Positions 33,478 through 42,871 of a DNA stretch of 64,000 nt are shown here, piece after piece. The notes under the pieces are model-generated. The model was not told the origin of the DNA. It was given only the letters and a program-made list of their open reading frames with translations, and did no database searches. Position numbers and translations under genes: made by a program. The stretch is from Kluyvera sp040932435 (GTDB lineage Bacteria > Pseudomonadota > Gammaproteobacteria > Enterobacterales > Enterobacteriaceae), in assembly GCF_040932435.1 (NCBI RefSeq), contig NZ_JBFQGA010000009.1:124001-188000 (forward strand), written 5' to 3'. Positions within the stretch are counted from its first letter, which is position 1. Every line of letters starts with the position of its first letter.

Positions 33478-35856
33478 TTAAAAGTTAATTTTGACACCAA
33501 CCATGGCACTGCTATCCATGTAGCCGCGGGTACCTAATTGCGTCCCGACATTCCCCCACAGGTTAAGGCTGTGACTCAGCTTCGCTTCTACACCAGCTTT
33601 AACTTCTCCCAGATTACGAGAGCCAGCCTGGTGGATGCGGGTACCATCCATCGTGGAGCCAAAGCTGCGGCTGTTATGCAACCAGTTTGCCTCCACGAAT
33701 GGCTCAAAGCTACGCCCAGTGCCGGCATCCATGGCGTGATGGCCTTTTAGGAACGTCCGCACTCCCAAACGAGTCTGAACATTACCGTCACCCTGTCCTT
33801 TTACTACTGTCCCGTTCGTTTCACGATGATCATCAGATTTCACGCCCATCCAGGTGAGCTGAGCCTGGGGCTGAATAAACCACTCATTCACACTGCCATG
33901 GCTGCCAGCGATCTCACCAAGTTTTTGGGTGTAGCCGGTTTCCATCGAGGCTGTCAGCCCTTTTGACTTGTAGGACTCACTCGACAGCCCTTCACCGCTG
34001 ATGCTGTTATTAAACCAGCTATACTGCAGCCAGCTGTCGAGATAAAGGCCAGCATCGTTTTTCTTGTCCTCAAACCAGGTCCCGTACATTCCGATACTGT
34101 AACCGTTTAGGGAACCTTTTGAGCCATAACCGGTGCGAGAAGAAGTGGTGGAGCTATGACTATTAGCATAGCCGGCCATCAGGCCCAGATGCCCCTCATT
34201 CGAACCGTTGGTAGACCATTGGGCCAAATCACCGCCCAGTTGTGCGACATAGCTGTTGCCTTGAGTTTTCAGTTGACCGCTGCCGTCCCGGAATTTACTG
34301 TGTGAACCGACCTGGCGGAGCCAAAGGCTCGTGACCTGGGCTTCACCGGTGACCGGATCCTGATACCAGGTTTCACCGCTGCGATCGTGCAGGCGGACGT
34401 TGAACAGTCTGTTGGCTGCGGCTAGGTTCGCTATATAACTCCCCCCTTCAGGACGAGCGTTAGGAGTTGGTTGTGGCTGTGGCATAGGAGCAATGCTGTT
34501 ATTAACCAAATACCAATTCTTGTCATTCGAACCATAACCACGCCTGAGGCTATAATCCCATGCGCCCGCAACAATACGCCCCCCTTGTATGAATTCACCG
34601 GCTGAATCTCCATCAACATGAATCAGTTCTATACCATTGATGACTTCAGCCCCCTGACCACCCACATTATTAACATAAACTGTCGCGTTTCCTGCAGTGT
34701 TGCCTTTGATAATTAACTTATCTGTTGCTGAGTTGTCGCTACCCAGTACAGTATTGAAATTAATTACACCGTTGTGACTTAAAAAATCGCCTTCAACAAC
34801 AACGGTATTAAATCGGTCATCACTTCGTAAGAAATTCAACACGCTATTATTCAATAGCAAATCGTTAATAAATGAATCGCCCTGATTTGACCACACACTG
34901 CCTTCGGATAACGAAACGTTAATCCTCCCATTTATACTGTAGTCTTCATTGTGGTTATTCATATTACCAACCACCGATGACTGGGATGTCAACATTAATT
35001 CAATTAAGCCATCATTCCCTGCATAAATATCACCGACGATATTACTTTTACCGGCAACACTGATTGCGGAACCGGCCAACGTAGTCTTAATTGCATACCC
35101 ATTGGCCACATTCACGTTCAATCCGTTTTTAAAAGAAATATAATCAATATTATCACTCAACCCGGAAAGGAAACCAAATCGCCTTATTCCCACTCTATCT
35201 TCAGCATAAACGCCAATACTGTCCTCACCGCCAAATACAATATTAACAATGTCATTAAAAATGAGATGATCTAAATCTGTCGTTGCATAGGCACCATTTT
35301 GAATATAAATTCCATATGACTTTGGCGCATTTGATAAAATTGAAACACCCTTATTAAAAATTAGCTCAGATGGCCCATAAATCAACTCGCTCACCGACCT
35401 TATCCCCACAAATTTTGGAGTGCCTTCATAACCGCTTTCATTGAGAGAGTGATTTCTGATGATCAAATCATTGTCAAATAACCCCTTCACACTCCCATAA
35501 CTCCTGATGCCTATTCCGCCAAAAGTGTTTATCTCTAGTGAGCTATAAGACTTAAAATCAGTATTGCTTAAACTTATTGCGCTGTACTGATAGAATGGAG
35601 CATCCCAGTCTGAGTTGATCATATAGACCCCCGGACCTGATAACTCCATGCTATTATTATGCGCCTTCAAACCAAATCTATCTTTTTTAGATATATTAAT
35701 TTCTGAAATTGGGTTTACCGTAGTAATGATGACGTCATCCTGTTCAGATGAAATCTCTGAAGTTGGAAAGGCTGTGTCATCCAGAAGAATGGCTGCGTAC
35801 AGAGAATTCGAGTTTAACGCAATTAATAGTGCCAGCATTTTAGGATGTGTAGACAT
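33478..35856 (-). CDS. AIDA-type autotransporter adhesin
   Basis: The protein (about 792 residues from ATG 35856) has a signal peptide (MSTHPKMLALLIALNSNSLYA), a beta-helix passenger of about 430 residues rich in Asn/Ser/Gly repeats, a pertactin-like junction (NTAGNATVYVNNVGGQGAEVINGIELIHVDG), a Pro-rich linker (MPQPQPTPNARPEGG) and a C-terminal beta-barrel of about 280 residues ending in Phe (VGVKINF). It inserts in the outer membrane and displays the passenger. The start is uncertain: in-frame ATGs at 35910 and 35952 would give a longer signal sequence, and no candidate has a strong RBS. No protease or other catalytic motif is visible in the passenger, so adhesion or aggregation is the likely role. 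Confidence 0.85.
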   Translation of the reverse strand: MSTHPKMLALLIALNSNSLYAAILLDDTAFPTSEISSEQDDVIITTVNPISEINISKKDRFGLKAHNNSMELSGPGVYMINSDWDAPFYQYSAISLSNTDFKSYSSLEINTFGGIGIRSYGSVKGLFDNDLIIRNHSLNESGYEGTPKFVGIRSVSELIYGPSELIFNKGVSILSNAPKSYGIYIQNGAYATTDLDHLIFNDIVNIVFGGEDSIGVYAEDRVGIRRFGFLSGLSDNIDYISFKNGLNVNVANGYAIKTTLAGSAISVAGKSNIVGDIYAGNDGLIELMLTSQSSVVGNMNNHNEDYSINGRINVSLSEGSVWSNQGDSFINDLLLNNSVLNFLRSDDRFNTVVVEGDFLSHNGVINFNTVLGSDNSATDKLIIKGNTAGNATVYVNNVGGQGAEVINGIELIHVDGDSAGEFIQGGRIVAGAWDYSLRRGYGSNDKNWYLVNNSIAPMPQPQPTPNARPEGGSYIANLAAANRLFNVRLHDRSGETWYQDPVTGEAQVTSLWLRQVGSHSKFRDGSGQLKTQGNSYVAQLGGDLAQWSTNGSNEGHLGLMAGYANSHSSTTSSRTGYGSKGSLNGYSIGMYGTWFEDKKNDAGLYLDSWLQYSWFNNSISGEGLSSESYKSKGLTASMETGYTQKLGEIAGSHGSVNEWFIQPQAQLTWMGVKSDDHRETNGTVVKGQGDGNVQTRLGVRTFLKGHHAMDAGTGRSFEPFVEANWLHNSRSFGSTMDGTRIHQAGSRNLGEVKAGVEAKLSHSLNLWGNVGTQLGTRGYMDSSAMVGVKINF

Positions 35857-36012
35857 TTTTACCCAGCTAATATAGTAGAACCCCCGCCCAATATGATGGG
35901 AAGCATTCATGTATTTATCAGAAGGATGCAATTTATAGGAAGAGAAAAACATTTCCTTTTCACAATAAAAACCCGCCACCTTTAATAAAAAGGTCGTAAG
36001 AACATCCACCAA

Positions 36013-37083
36013 GTTTAGATATGTGATATTTCAAAACATAAACAATGTTAATCAATGCATGATTTAAACGTGCATAATTCCATCTAAAAATTAAATAACG
36101 CTAATGAATTTAACGTAAGGTGAAAATCAACGCTATACTAAAACACCTTGCATCCACCTAATGGCATTAATAATTAGCGTCATAGGCATCATCTTCATGA
36201 AATAAAGTCCTCCTATCTACGATACATCTCTGATGTTGATTTTCGGCGATTCTACAAATGACCAAACAAGTTATCAATCAGACACAAACGTCAATGTAAT
36301 ATTTTATTATTTACACAAAACCAAGATTAAAAACCATGGAATAAATATCAATTAGAATTAAATGTTGATCAAGTAAAATAATTAACACAATATAAACATA
36401 TTGATAATAAAATAACCCATTGAAAGATAGTAGCCATTTAATCTGCAAAAAATGCATAAAGAAGCATTCTAGTTAAAAAAAACCTTGTTTTACAAAAGAT
36501 TAAGTCGCCCCCCTCAAGATTAAGTATGTATGGTCTTGCGAAGACATTTTCAGAATTTTCAAACCATTTTTTTTATGTAATTACAAAAAATTAAATAATA
36601 TTGATACCCGATGACTTACAGAGATATAAATCCACACTGACTGACGCAAGCATTACTTAGATGACATATAAAAACACATGTCTCATAGGAAATGTTTTAA
36701 AATTGTTACATGCCGAGATGTGCATCGCAGTCATAATCCATTGCGCCTGTGCGACTGCCCGGTGTTGTTTAAGCGTCTCGTTTTCGGTTGCCGTTGTTTA
36801 TTCGTCCCAGCGTTCCTGCGTGGTAAAGCTAGCGCATTTAGCTGGAGGCCTTGCCACTGGGTTTGTAGTCCCTAGCCCATCAGGGGGATGAGTGAACCGT
36901 AAAACGTTTAACCCCTAGTGCAATGATGCCAAGAAATCAGTAGGACTAAAATTGGGCAAAAAGATCCTTGGAACATCTCATGATAGAAAGGCTAAGGCGA
37001 TTTCAGATTTGGAGGTAACAGCAAAGACAAAAGGAATAACTGATGAGGGAGATTAAAACGAGAAATATACCAACGCCCAAAGC
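36013..37083. other. AT-rich intergenic region between autotransporter and serT
   Basis: About 1 kb has no convincing gene. The left 650 bases are very AT-rich and may hold the autotransporter promoter and silencer (H-NS type) sites. A GC-richer patch lies at about 36700-36890. A 45-codon open stretch at 36919-37056 (plus strand, no start codon, reads VGLKLGKKILGTSHDRKAKA, ends TAA) has a protein-like composition and could be the 3' remnant of a lost gene. Confidence 0.45.
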
Positions 37084-37114
37084 AAAAAGGGGTTACCTTT
37101 CGGTAACCCCTTTT
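37084..37114 (-). terminator. Terminator of serT
   Basis: A 13-bp stem AAAAGGGGTTACC/GGTAACCCCTTTT with a four-base loop lies directly past the tRNA 3' end. On the minus strand it ends in TTTTT. Confidence 0.85.
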
Positions 37115-37120
37115 CTTATT

Positions 37121-37208
37121 TGGCGGAAGCGTAGAGATTCGAACTCTAGAACCCTTTCGGGTCGCCGGTTTTCAAGACCGGTGCCTTCAACCGCTCGGCC
37201 ACGCTTCC
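37121..37208 (-). tRNA. serT: tRNA-Ser (anticodon UGA)
   Basis: The 88-base gene starts GGAAGCGTGGCCGAGCGG on the minus strand, has anticodon TGA in GGTCTTGAAAACC, the long serine-type variable arm (CGACCCGAAAGGGTTC), the T-loop TTCGAAT, and an encoded CCA end. It reads UCA codons and by wobble others of the UCN box. This is serT of E. coli, in the same position next to yccA. Its 3' end faces the accessory region. Confidence 0.97.
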
Positions 37209-37351
37209 AATGAGGCGCACTATAAACATCCCGAACGGACCTGTAAAGCACCAATACGTTCGTTTGCCTGAAAAACAGCCAAAAAGTTGTTGTTCGTCTG
37301 AAAAAACAACAAAACGGCTAGTTTTACAGCGCTTTAGCCGCCTTTTTCTGC

Positions 37352-38971
37352 CTAGTGCTTTTTGATGTACATATCTTTGGTGTAGTAATAACCGAGTCTA
37401 TCAGGTGCAAATCCACCTACCCACGGCTTCACTAAGTGCGTGCGTACGTAGTGATAAACTGGAATGGCCGGCACATCGCGCCCCAGCATATCTTCCGCTT
37501 TCTGATAATCCTTCGCCCGCTGCGCTAAATCTGGTGCCTTCGCGGCATCTCGCAGCGCCTCGTCATAATCCGGGTTGCTGTATTTTGCCGTGTTCTCACT
37601 GTCGCCGGTACGGAAGGTGTTCAGGAAGGTAGAAGCATCATCGTAATCGGCAATCCAGGCATAGCGCACCACATCGAAGCTGCCAGTATGCATCGCATCC
37701 AGCATGGTTTTCCACTCCTGGTTTTGCAACTTCGCTTCAACGCCGAGATTTTTCTTCCACATCGATGCCGCGGCAATCGCCACGCGCTGATGCGACTCGG
37801 AGGTGTTATACAGCAGATTGAACGATAGCGGATGCGCATCGTTAAATCCGGCCTCGGCCAGCAGTTTCTTCGCTTCCGCTAGACGCTTATCGCGCGGCCA
37901 GGAGGCGTAGTCAGGGCCGTGGAGCTTGATACCGCCGATTTCAGGTTGGCTGATGACCCACGCAGGACGCTGTCCCTGCCCCATCACCTTCTCAGCGATA
38001 ATGTCTTTATCCAGCGCCATATTCAGCGCTCGGCGCACGCGGACATCGTTAAACGGCGCGCGGGTGGTGTTGAATTCGTAATAATAGGTTGCCAGCTGCG
38101 GAGAGACATCGACCTCGTCGCCCAGCGTCTTTTTCAACTGGCTGAACTGGTTAATCGGCAGCGTGTAGACGATATCAACTTCACCGGCTTTATAGCGGTT
38201 TACGTCAGAGGCTTCAGAGCGAATCGGCAGATAAGTCACTTTGTTGATGACCGTATGTTTGTCGTCCCAGTAACGCGGGTTACGTGTGGCAACAATACGT
38301 TCGTTAACGACCCAGTCGGTCAGACTGTAGGCGCCGCTGCCAACAAAATGTTCGGGTTTAACCCACTTATCGCCGTAACGCGTAATCAGCACTTTATCCA
38401 GCGGCACCAGCGATGGGTGCGCCAGCATTGCAAGGAATGATGAAGTGGGCTGCGTGAGGGTGACTTCCAGCGTCGTGTCGTCCAGCGCCTTCACACCGAG
38501 GGTATCGGGATCTTTTTTGCCTAGCGCAATATCTGCGGCGTTAACAATATGCATATTGCCTGGATAGCTTGCATACGGTGAACCGGTGGCCGGGGTGACC
38601 AGTCGCTGCCAGCTCCAGACGACATCCTGTGCGGTAATCGCCGAGCCGTCGGCCCAGGTTATCCCCGGACGTAGGTGGAATGTCCAAACGGTGTTATTTT
38701 TATTGTCCCATGATTGCGCCAGACGTGGCTCAATACTGCCATCGCCTTTCACCGCCACCAGCCCGTCAAACAGATCGCTGATAATGTTAAATTCAACGTC
38801 ACTTTCTACTTTATGAGGATCCAGTGAGGCCGGTTCATTGCCGTTGCTGCGGACCAGCGTTTGCTGCTCGGCAAGCTCAGTGCCTTGAGGGACGTTTGCG
38901 GCCTGCGCTGCCCCAGCCATTCCCATCGCCAGAATGACCATCGTGATGTAGTTATATTTTTGTAATTTCAT
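37352..38971 (-). CDS. OppA-like periplasmic peptide-binding protein
   Basis: The protein (539 residues) has a signal peptide ending AAQA and an SBP family 5 body: TLVRSNGNEPASLDPHKVESDVEFNIISDLFDGLV, WTFHLRPGITWADGSAITAQDVVWSWQRL, VRRALNMALDKD and DYDDASTFLNTF. OppA and MppA, the closest known types, bind oligopeptides or murein tripeptide for import through OppBCDF. No permease or ATPase gene is adjacent, so it probably feeds a transporter encoded elsewhere. The start could also be ATG 38977, two codons upstream; AAGG spacing favours 38971. E. coli K-12 has no such gene here. Upstream (38972-39121) I see no further gene. Confidence 0.88.
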   Translation of the reverse strand: MKLQKYNYITMVILAMGMAGAAQAANVPQGTELAEQQTLVRSNGNEPASLDPHKVESDVEFNIISDLFDGLVAVKGDGSIEPRLAQSWDNKNNTVWTFHLRPGITWADGSAITAQDVVWSWQRLVTPATGSPYASYPGNMHIVNAADIALGKKDPDTLGVKALDDTTLEVTLTQPTSSFLAMLAHPSLVPLDKVLITRYGDKWVKPEHFVGSGAYSLTDWVVNERIVATRNPRYWDDKHTVINKVTYLPIRSEASDVNRYKAGEVDIVYTLPINQFSQLKKTLGDEVDVSPQLATYYYEFNTTRAPFNDVRVRRALNMALDKDIIAEKVMGQGQRPAWVISQPEIGGIKLHGPDYASWPRDKRLAEAKKLLAEAGFNDAHPLSFNLLYNTSESHQRVAIAAASMWKKNLGVEAKLQNQEWKTMLDAMHTGSFDVVRYAWIADYDDASTFLNTFRTGDSENTAKYSNPDYDEALRDAAKAPDLAQRAKDYQKAEDMLGRDVPAIPVYHYVRTHLVKPWVGGFAPDRLGYYYTKDMYIKKH

Positions 38972-39121
38972 TTCCATTGCCTTGTTGTTTTTACCCTCTT
39001 CACTCTTGGCACGGATATGAAATTACGCAAGTTTTTTCAACAACCTATAAGAGATTGATCTCGCTCTTTACCACTTTAGCGAGGATTCTGTGACCGGGCA
39101 GGAATCCCCCTGTTAGGCAGA

Positions 39122-39136
39122 GTAAAGATGGGTAAA
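39122..39136 (+). promoter_or_regulatory. CpxR box upstream of yccA
   Basis: GTAAAGATGGGTAAA matches the CpxR consensus GTAAA-N5-GTAAA exactly, 72 bases before the yccA start. yccA is a known Cpx regulon member in E. coli, which agrees with this site. Confidence 0.75.
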
Positions 39137-39207
39137 AACATTAGGGAATAAAAGCAACTTTTCTTATGCTACGTCACTATTAACATCTGTCATAAAGAGA
39201 GTGACTT

Positions 39208-39867
39208 ATGGAACGTATAATTACATCATCGCGTGACCGCTCATCGCTATTGAGCACCCACAAAGTCCTGCGTAATACCTATTTTCTGTTGAGCCTGACG
39301 CTGGCGTTTTCCGCCATTACAGCAACAGCCAGCACCGTGTTAATGCTGCCGTCGCCGGGGTTAATCCTGACGCTGGTGGGTATGTACGGTTTAATGTTCC
39401 TGACCCATAAAACGGCAGACAAGCCGGTCGGCATTCTGTCCGCGTTCGCATTCACCGGCTTCCTGGGTTACATCTTGGGGCCAATCCTTAACGCCTACCT
39501 GTCTGCGGGCATGGGCGACGTCATCGGCATGGCGTTAGGCGGTACGGCGCTGGTGTTCTTCAGCTGTTCAGCCTACGTGCTGACCACCCGTAAAGACATG
39601 TCCTTCCTCGGCGGTATGCTGATGGCAGGTATCGTGGTGGTGCTGATTGGTATGGTGGCGAACATCTTCCTGCAGTTGCCGGCATTGCACTTGGCAATTA
39701 GCGCCGTGTTCATCCTGATTTCCTCAGGCGCTATCTTGTTTGAGACCAGCAACATTATCCGCGGTGGCGAGACCAACTACATCCGCGCGACGGTGAGCCT
39801 TTACGTGTCGCTGTACAACATCTTCGTCAGTCTGCTGAGCATCCTGGGCTTCGCTAGCCGCGACTAA
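39208..39867 (+). CDS. yccA: Inner-membrane FtsH modulator YccA
   Basis: The 219-residue BAX-inhibitor-1 family protein has about seven membrane segments and is nearly identical in sequence to E. coli YccA (STHKVLRNTYFLLSLTLAF, ILSAFAFTGFLGYILGPIL). In E. coli it binds FtsH-HflKC, is a slow FtsH substrate, and its stabilisation protects SecY from degradation when translocons jam. A CpxR box lies upstream and a terminator downstream, so it is monocistronic. Confidence 0.97.
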   Translation: MERIITSSRDRSSLLSTHKVLRNTYFLLSLTLAFSAITATASTVLMLPSPGLILTLVGMYGLMFLTHKTADKPVGILSAFAFTGFLGYILGPILNAYLSAGMGDVIGMALGGTALVFFSCSAYVLTTRKDMSFLGGMLMAGIVVVLIGMVANIFLQLPALHLAISAVFILISSGAILFETSNIIRGGETNYIRATVSLYVSLYNIFVSLLSILGFASRD

Positions 39868-39889
39868 CCCGCTCAACATGCAGTATCGA

Positions 39890-39914
39890 GGCCTCGCTTA
39901 TGCGGGGCCTTTTT
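39890..39914 (+). terminator. Terminator of yccA
   Basis: The stem GGCCTCGC/GCGGGGCC (one G-T pair) with loop TTAT is followed by TTTTTATTT. Confidence 0.8.
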
Positions 39915-39956
39915 ATTTGCTACACTTCCCGGCATCTGTTTGTGATGTGAAAAATT

Positions 39957-40286
39957 ATGCTTATCTACGAAAATACCGAAATTGAAACCGATAGCGAAGG
40001 CTATCTCAAAGATACCACGCTGTGGAGCGAAGGGCTGGCAGCGGCGATTGCAGAACGTGAAGGGATTGAACTGAGCCCTGAACACTGGGAAGTGGTTCGT
40101 TTCGTGCGTAATTTCTATCTGGAATTTAATACCTCACCGGCCATCCGTATGCTGGTGAAGGCAATGGCGAATACCTTCGGCGAAGAGAAAGGCAACAGCC
40201 GCTATCTTTATCGGTTGTTCCCAAAAGGCCCGGCCAAACAGGCGACAAAAATTGCCGGCCTGCCAAAACCGGTGAAGTGTATTTAA
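39957..40286 (+). CDS. tusE: Sulfur carrier TusE
   Basis: TusE (109 residues, DsrC family) accepts sulfur from the TusBCD complex and passes it to MnmA for 2-thiolation of U34 in tRNAs for Lys, Glu and Gln. The conserved C-terminal Cys, second to last residue in KPVKCI, is present. It is convergent with yccX and their stop codons overlap. Confidence 0.96.
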   Translation: MLIYENTEIETDSEGYLKDTTLWSEGLAAAIAEREGIELSPEHWEVVRFVRNFYLEFNTSPAIRMLVKAMANTFGEEKGNSRYLYRLFPKGPAKQATKIAGLPKPVKCI

Positions 40287-40561
40287 TAGCGAATACTAAA
40301 GTTGCTCCACGCTTTTTCGGGTTGATGAGGCTCACTCAGAACTTTATCAACCCTAGCGCTGCGCGGCCCACCGGCCTTTAGCCACGCTAACAGTTTTTCA
40401 ACCTGCTCATCATCCCCGCAGGCCAACACTTCAACGCTGCCATCATCGAGATTCTTCGCATAGCCGCAAAGCCCAAGCCGCTTTGCCTCCTGCTGGGTAA
40501 AATAGCGAAAGCCCACGCCCTGAACCTGGCCGTAAACCCAACAAATAACACATTTTTCCAT
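40283..40561 (-). CDS. yccX: Acylphosphatase
   Basis: This 92-residue enzyme hydrolyses acyl phosphates. The signature GQVQGVGFR (Arg 19) and the catalytic Asn (GYAKNLDDGSVEV, Asn 37) are present, and so is the GPRSARVD segment. It matches E. coli YccX (AcyP) in length and position, and is convergent with tusE. Confidence 0.96.
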   Translation of the reverse strand: MEKCVICWVYGQVQGVGFRYFTQQEAKRLGLCGYAKNLDDGSVEVLACGDDEQVEKLLAWLKAGGPRSARVDKVLSEPHQPEKAWSNFSIRY

Positions 40562-40703
40562 GTCGCTTTTCCCCGTTATGTTTTCACTTCATCAAGACAC
40601 TGTAACGGTAATCACCGCCACATTCTTCCGTCGTTCGTTGCATTTGTGCGGGGAAGTCGGGAAAATGCAGCCTGATTCCTTCAAATAGCCAGATAGAAAA
40701 ACT

Positions 40704-41894
40704 ATGAGTGTACGTTTAGTGTTAGCCAAAGGGCGCGAAAAATCATTACTGCGCCGTCATCCCTGGGTCTTTTCCGGTGCGGTCGCCCGCATGGAAGGCA
40801 AAGCCAGTCTCGGTGAGACCATTGATATTGTGGACCATCAGGGTAAATGGTTAGCCCGCGGCGCATATTCTCCGGCATCGCAGATCCGTGCCCGCGTCTG
40901 GACGTTTGACGCTAAAGAAAGCATCGACATCGACTTCTTCGTTCGCCGTCTGCAGCAGGCGCAAAGCTGGCGCGACTGGCTGGCGCAAAAAGACGGGCTG
41001 GACAGCTACCGTCTCATTGCCGGTGAGTCTGATGGTCTGCCGGGCGTGACCATCGACCGCTTTGGTTCGTTCCTCGTACTGCAGCTGCTGAGCGCCGGTG
41101 CTGAATATCAGCGTGCGCCGCTTATCAGCGCTTTACAAACTCTCTATCCAGAGTGCGCTATTTACGATCGCAGCGACGTCGCCGTGCGTAAAAAAGAAGG
41201 GATGGAGCTCACTCAGGGGCCGGTCACTGGCGAATTGCCGCCAACGCTGCTGCCGATTGAAGAGCACGGGATGAAGCTGCTGGTAGACATTCAGGGCGGC
41301 CACAAAACCGGCTACTATCTTGATCAGCGCGATAGCCGTCTGGCAACCCGCCGCTATGTCGAGAACAAACGCGTCCTCAACTGTTTCTCCTACACCGGCG
41401 GTTTTGCCGTTTCCGCGCTGATGGGCGGATGCAGCCAGGTCACCAGCGTCGATACCTCTCAGGAAGCGCTGGACATTGCTCGCCAGAACGTAGAGTTGAA
41501 CAAACTCGACCTGAGCAAAGCGGAGTTCGTGCGCGATGACGTATTTAAACTGCTGCGCAAATATCGCGACCAGGGTGAAAAATTTGACGTCATCGTCATG
41601 GACCCACCGAAATTTGTTGAGAACAAGAGCCAGCTGATGGGCGCTTGCCGTGGTTATAAAGACATCAATATGCTGGCTATCCAGCTGCTGAACCCGGGTG
41701 GCGTGCTGCTGACTTTCTCTTGTTCTGGCCTGATGACCACCGATTTATTCCAGAAAATCATCGCCGATGCCGCTGTAGATGCCGGTCGTGATGTACAATT
41801 TATAGAGCAGTTCCGTCAGGCAGCCGATCATCCTGTGATTGCGACGTACCCGGAAGGGCTCTATTTGAAAGGGTTTGCCTGCCGCGTCATGTAA
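40704..41894 (+). CDS. rlmI: 23S rRNA m5C1962 methyltransferase RlmI
   Basis: The 396-residue protein has an N-terminal PUA domain (LAKGREKSLLRRHPWVFSGAV), a linker domain and a Rossmann methyltransferase domain with SAM motif LNCFSYTGGFAVSALMGG and catalytic VMDPPKF and FSCSGLM motifs. In E. coli RlmI methylates C1962 of 23S rRNA. It is nearly identical to the E. coli protein over its whole length. Confidence 0.97.
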   Translation: MSVRLVLAKGREKSLLRRHPWVFSGAVARMEGKASLGETIDIVDHQGKWLARGAYSPASQIRARVWTFDAKESIDIDFFVRRLQQAQSWRDWLAQKDGLDSYRLIAGESDGLPGVTIDRFGSFLVLQLLSAGAEYQRAPLISALQTLYPECAIYDRSDVAVRKKEGMELTQGPVTGELPPTLLPIEEHGMKLLVDIQGGHKTGYYLDQRDSRLATRRYVENKRVLNCFSYTGGFAVSALMGGCSQVTSVDTSQEALDIARQNVELNKLDLSKAEFVRDDVFKLLRKYRDQGEKFDVIVMDPPKFVENKSQLMGACRGYKDINMLAIQLLNPGGVLLTFSCSGLMTTDLFQKIIADAAVDAGRDVQFIEQFRQAADHPVIATYPEGLYLKGFACRVM

Positions 41895-41964
41895 CTTGAA
41901 AAGCGAAATGGTGTCTATATATAGAGAGTGTGTATGAGGCGCTGTTTCCCGGGAGGTGTATATG

Positions 41965-42282
41965 ATGATTACCAGCAAATTCGGTATTGGCCAACAGGTG
42001 CGTCATTCTCTGTTGGGCTATCTGGGTGTGGTGGTGGATATCGACCCGGTTTACTCGCTTGACGATCCAGAACCCGATGAGCTGGCGGCTAACGATGAAC
42101 TTCGTGCGTTGCCTTGGTATCACGTGGTGATGGAAGACGATGACGGCCAGCCGATGCACACTTATCTGGCCGAAGCGCAGTTAAGCAGTGAGCCACGTGA
42201 AGATCATCCTGAACAACCTACGATGGATGAACTGGCCCGCACCATTCGCCGACAGCTACAGGCACCGCGGCTGCGCAACTAG
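41965..42282 (+). CDS. hspQ: Heat-shock protein HspQ (DnaA-related, hemimethylated-DNA binding)
   Basis: The 105-residue product (MITSKFGIGQQVRHSLLGYLGVVVDIDP ... QLQAPRLRN) is the E. coli HspQ length. HspQ promotes degradation of mutant DnaA and acts as a Lon specificity enhancer in E. coli and Yersinia. I chose ATG 41965, eight bases from GGGAGG, to match the known N-terminus; ATG 41962 and GTG 41956 are also in frame. Confidence 0.95.
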   Translation: MITSKFGIGQQVRHSLLGYLGVVVDIDPVYSLDDPEPDELAANDELRALPWYHVVMEDDDGQPMHTYLAEAQLSSEPREDHPEQPTMDELARTIRRQLQAPRLRN

Positions 42283-42297
42283 CCGCCCTGTTCAATG

Positions 42298-42325
42298 AAA
42301 AAACCCCGCTATGCGGGGTTTTTTA
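42298..42325. terminator. Bidirectional terminator between hspQ and yccU
   Basis: AAAACCCCGC and GCGGGGTTTT form a stem around TAT, with A and T runs on both sides. It serves the two convergent genes. Confidence 0.85.
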
Positions 42326-42739
42326 TTACTTAGCCAGACCAAGCCGCGGTATTTCAATCGCTGGGCAGCGATCCATCACCACATGCAGCCCCGCATCACG
42401 CGCCAGCACGGCGGCCTGTTCATTGATTACGCCAAGCTGCAACCACAGCGTTTTGGCGCCAATGGCAATGGCATCCTGCGCCACGCCCCACGCCGCTTCA
42501 GAATTACGAAAAACGTCCACCATATCGACTTTCTCAGGTATATCCGCAAGGGTGGCATAGCCCTTTTGCCCAAGCAGCGTACCACCAGCCACTTTGGGTG
42601 AAACGGGGATCACGTGATAGCCCTGATCCAACAGATATTTCATCACCCGATAGCTCGGGCGGTCGGGTTTATCGCTGGCTCCCACCAGCGCAATGGTGCG
42701 GGTCGTGGTCAAAATACTGGCAATTTCATTTTCAGTCAT
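42326..42739 (-). CDS. yccU: CoA-binding Rossmann protein YccU
   Basis: The 137-residue protein carries the CoA_binding domain: TIALVGASDKPDRPSYRVMKYLLDQGY and YATLADIPEKVDMVDVFRNSEAAW, closely matching E. coli YccU. Function is not established. ATG 42739 is six bases from GGAGG and gives the E. coli length; ATG 42742 is too close to that RBS. Confidence 0.94.
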   Translation of the reverse strand: MTENEIASILTTTRTIALVGASDKPDRPSYRVMKYLLDQGYHVIPVSPKVAGGTLLGQKGYATLADIPEKVDMVDVFRNSEAAWGVAQDAIAIGAKTLWLQLGVINEQAAVLARDAGLHVVMDRCPAIEIPRLGLAK

Positions 42740-42871
42740 CATTATCCTCCAAGCCTTTTGATTAAGTGTAAGCGAGTCCGCCAATGTCGCGCGTCAAATT
42801 TTTGCCAATCAGGGCTTGCAGCCTGATTCTCTTGCAGTAATCTGTCTGGATCTCACACTTAGGGAATGTTT

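Noticed and set aside
36661..36891. Overlapping open frames in the GC-richer patch left of serT
   Set aside because: Cys-rich, low-quality translations in more than one frame, without RBS or recognisable motif.
37121..37208. serT as an active phage or island attachment site
   Set aside because: No second copy of the tRNA 3' end and no integrase gene are visible in the window.
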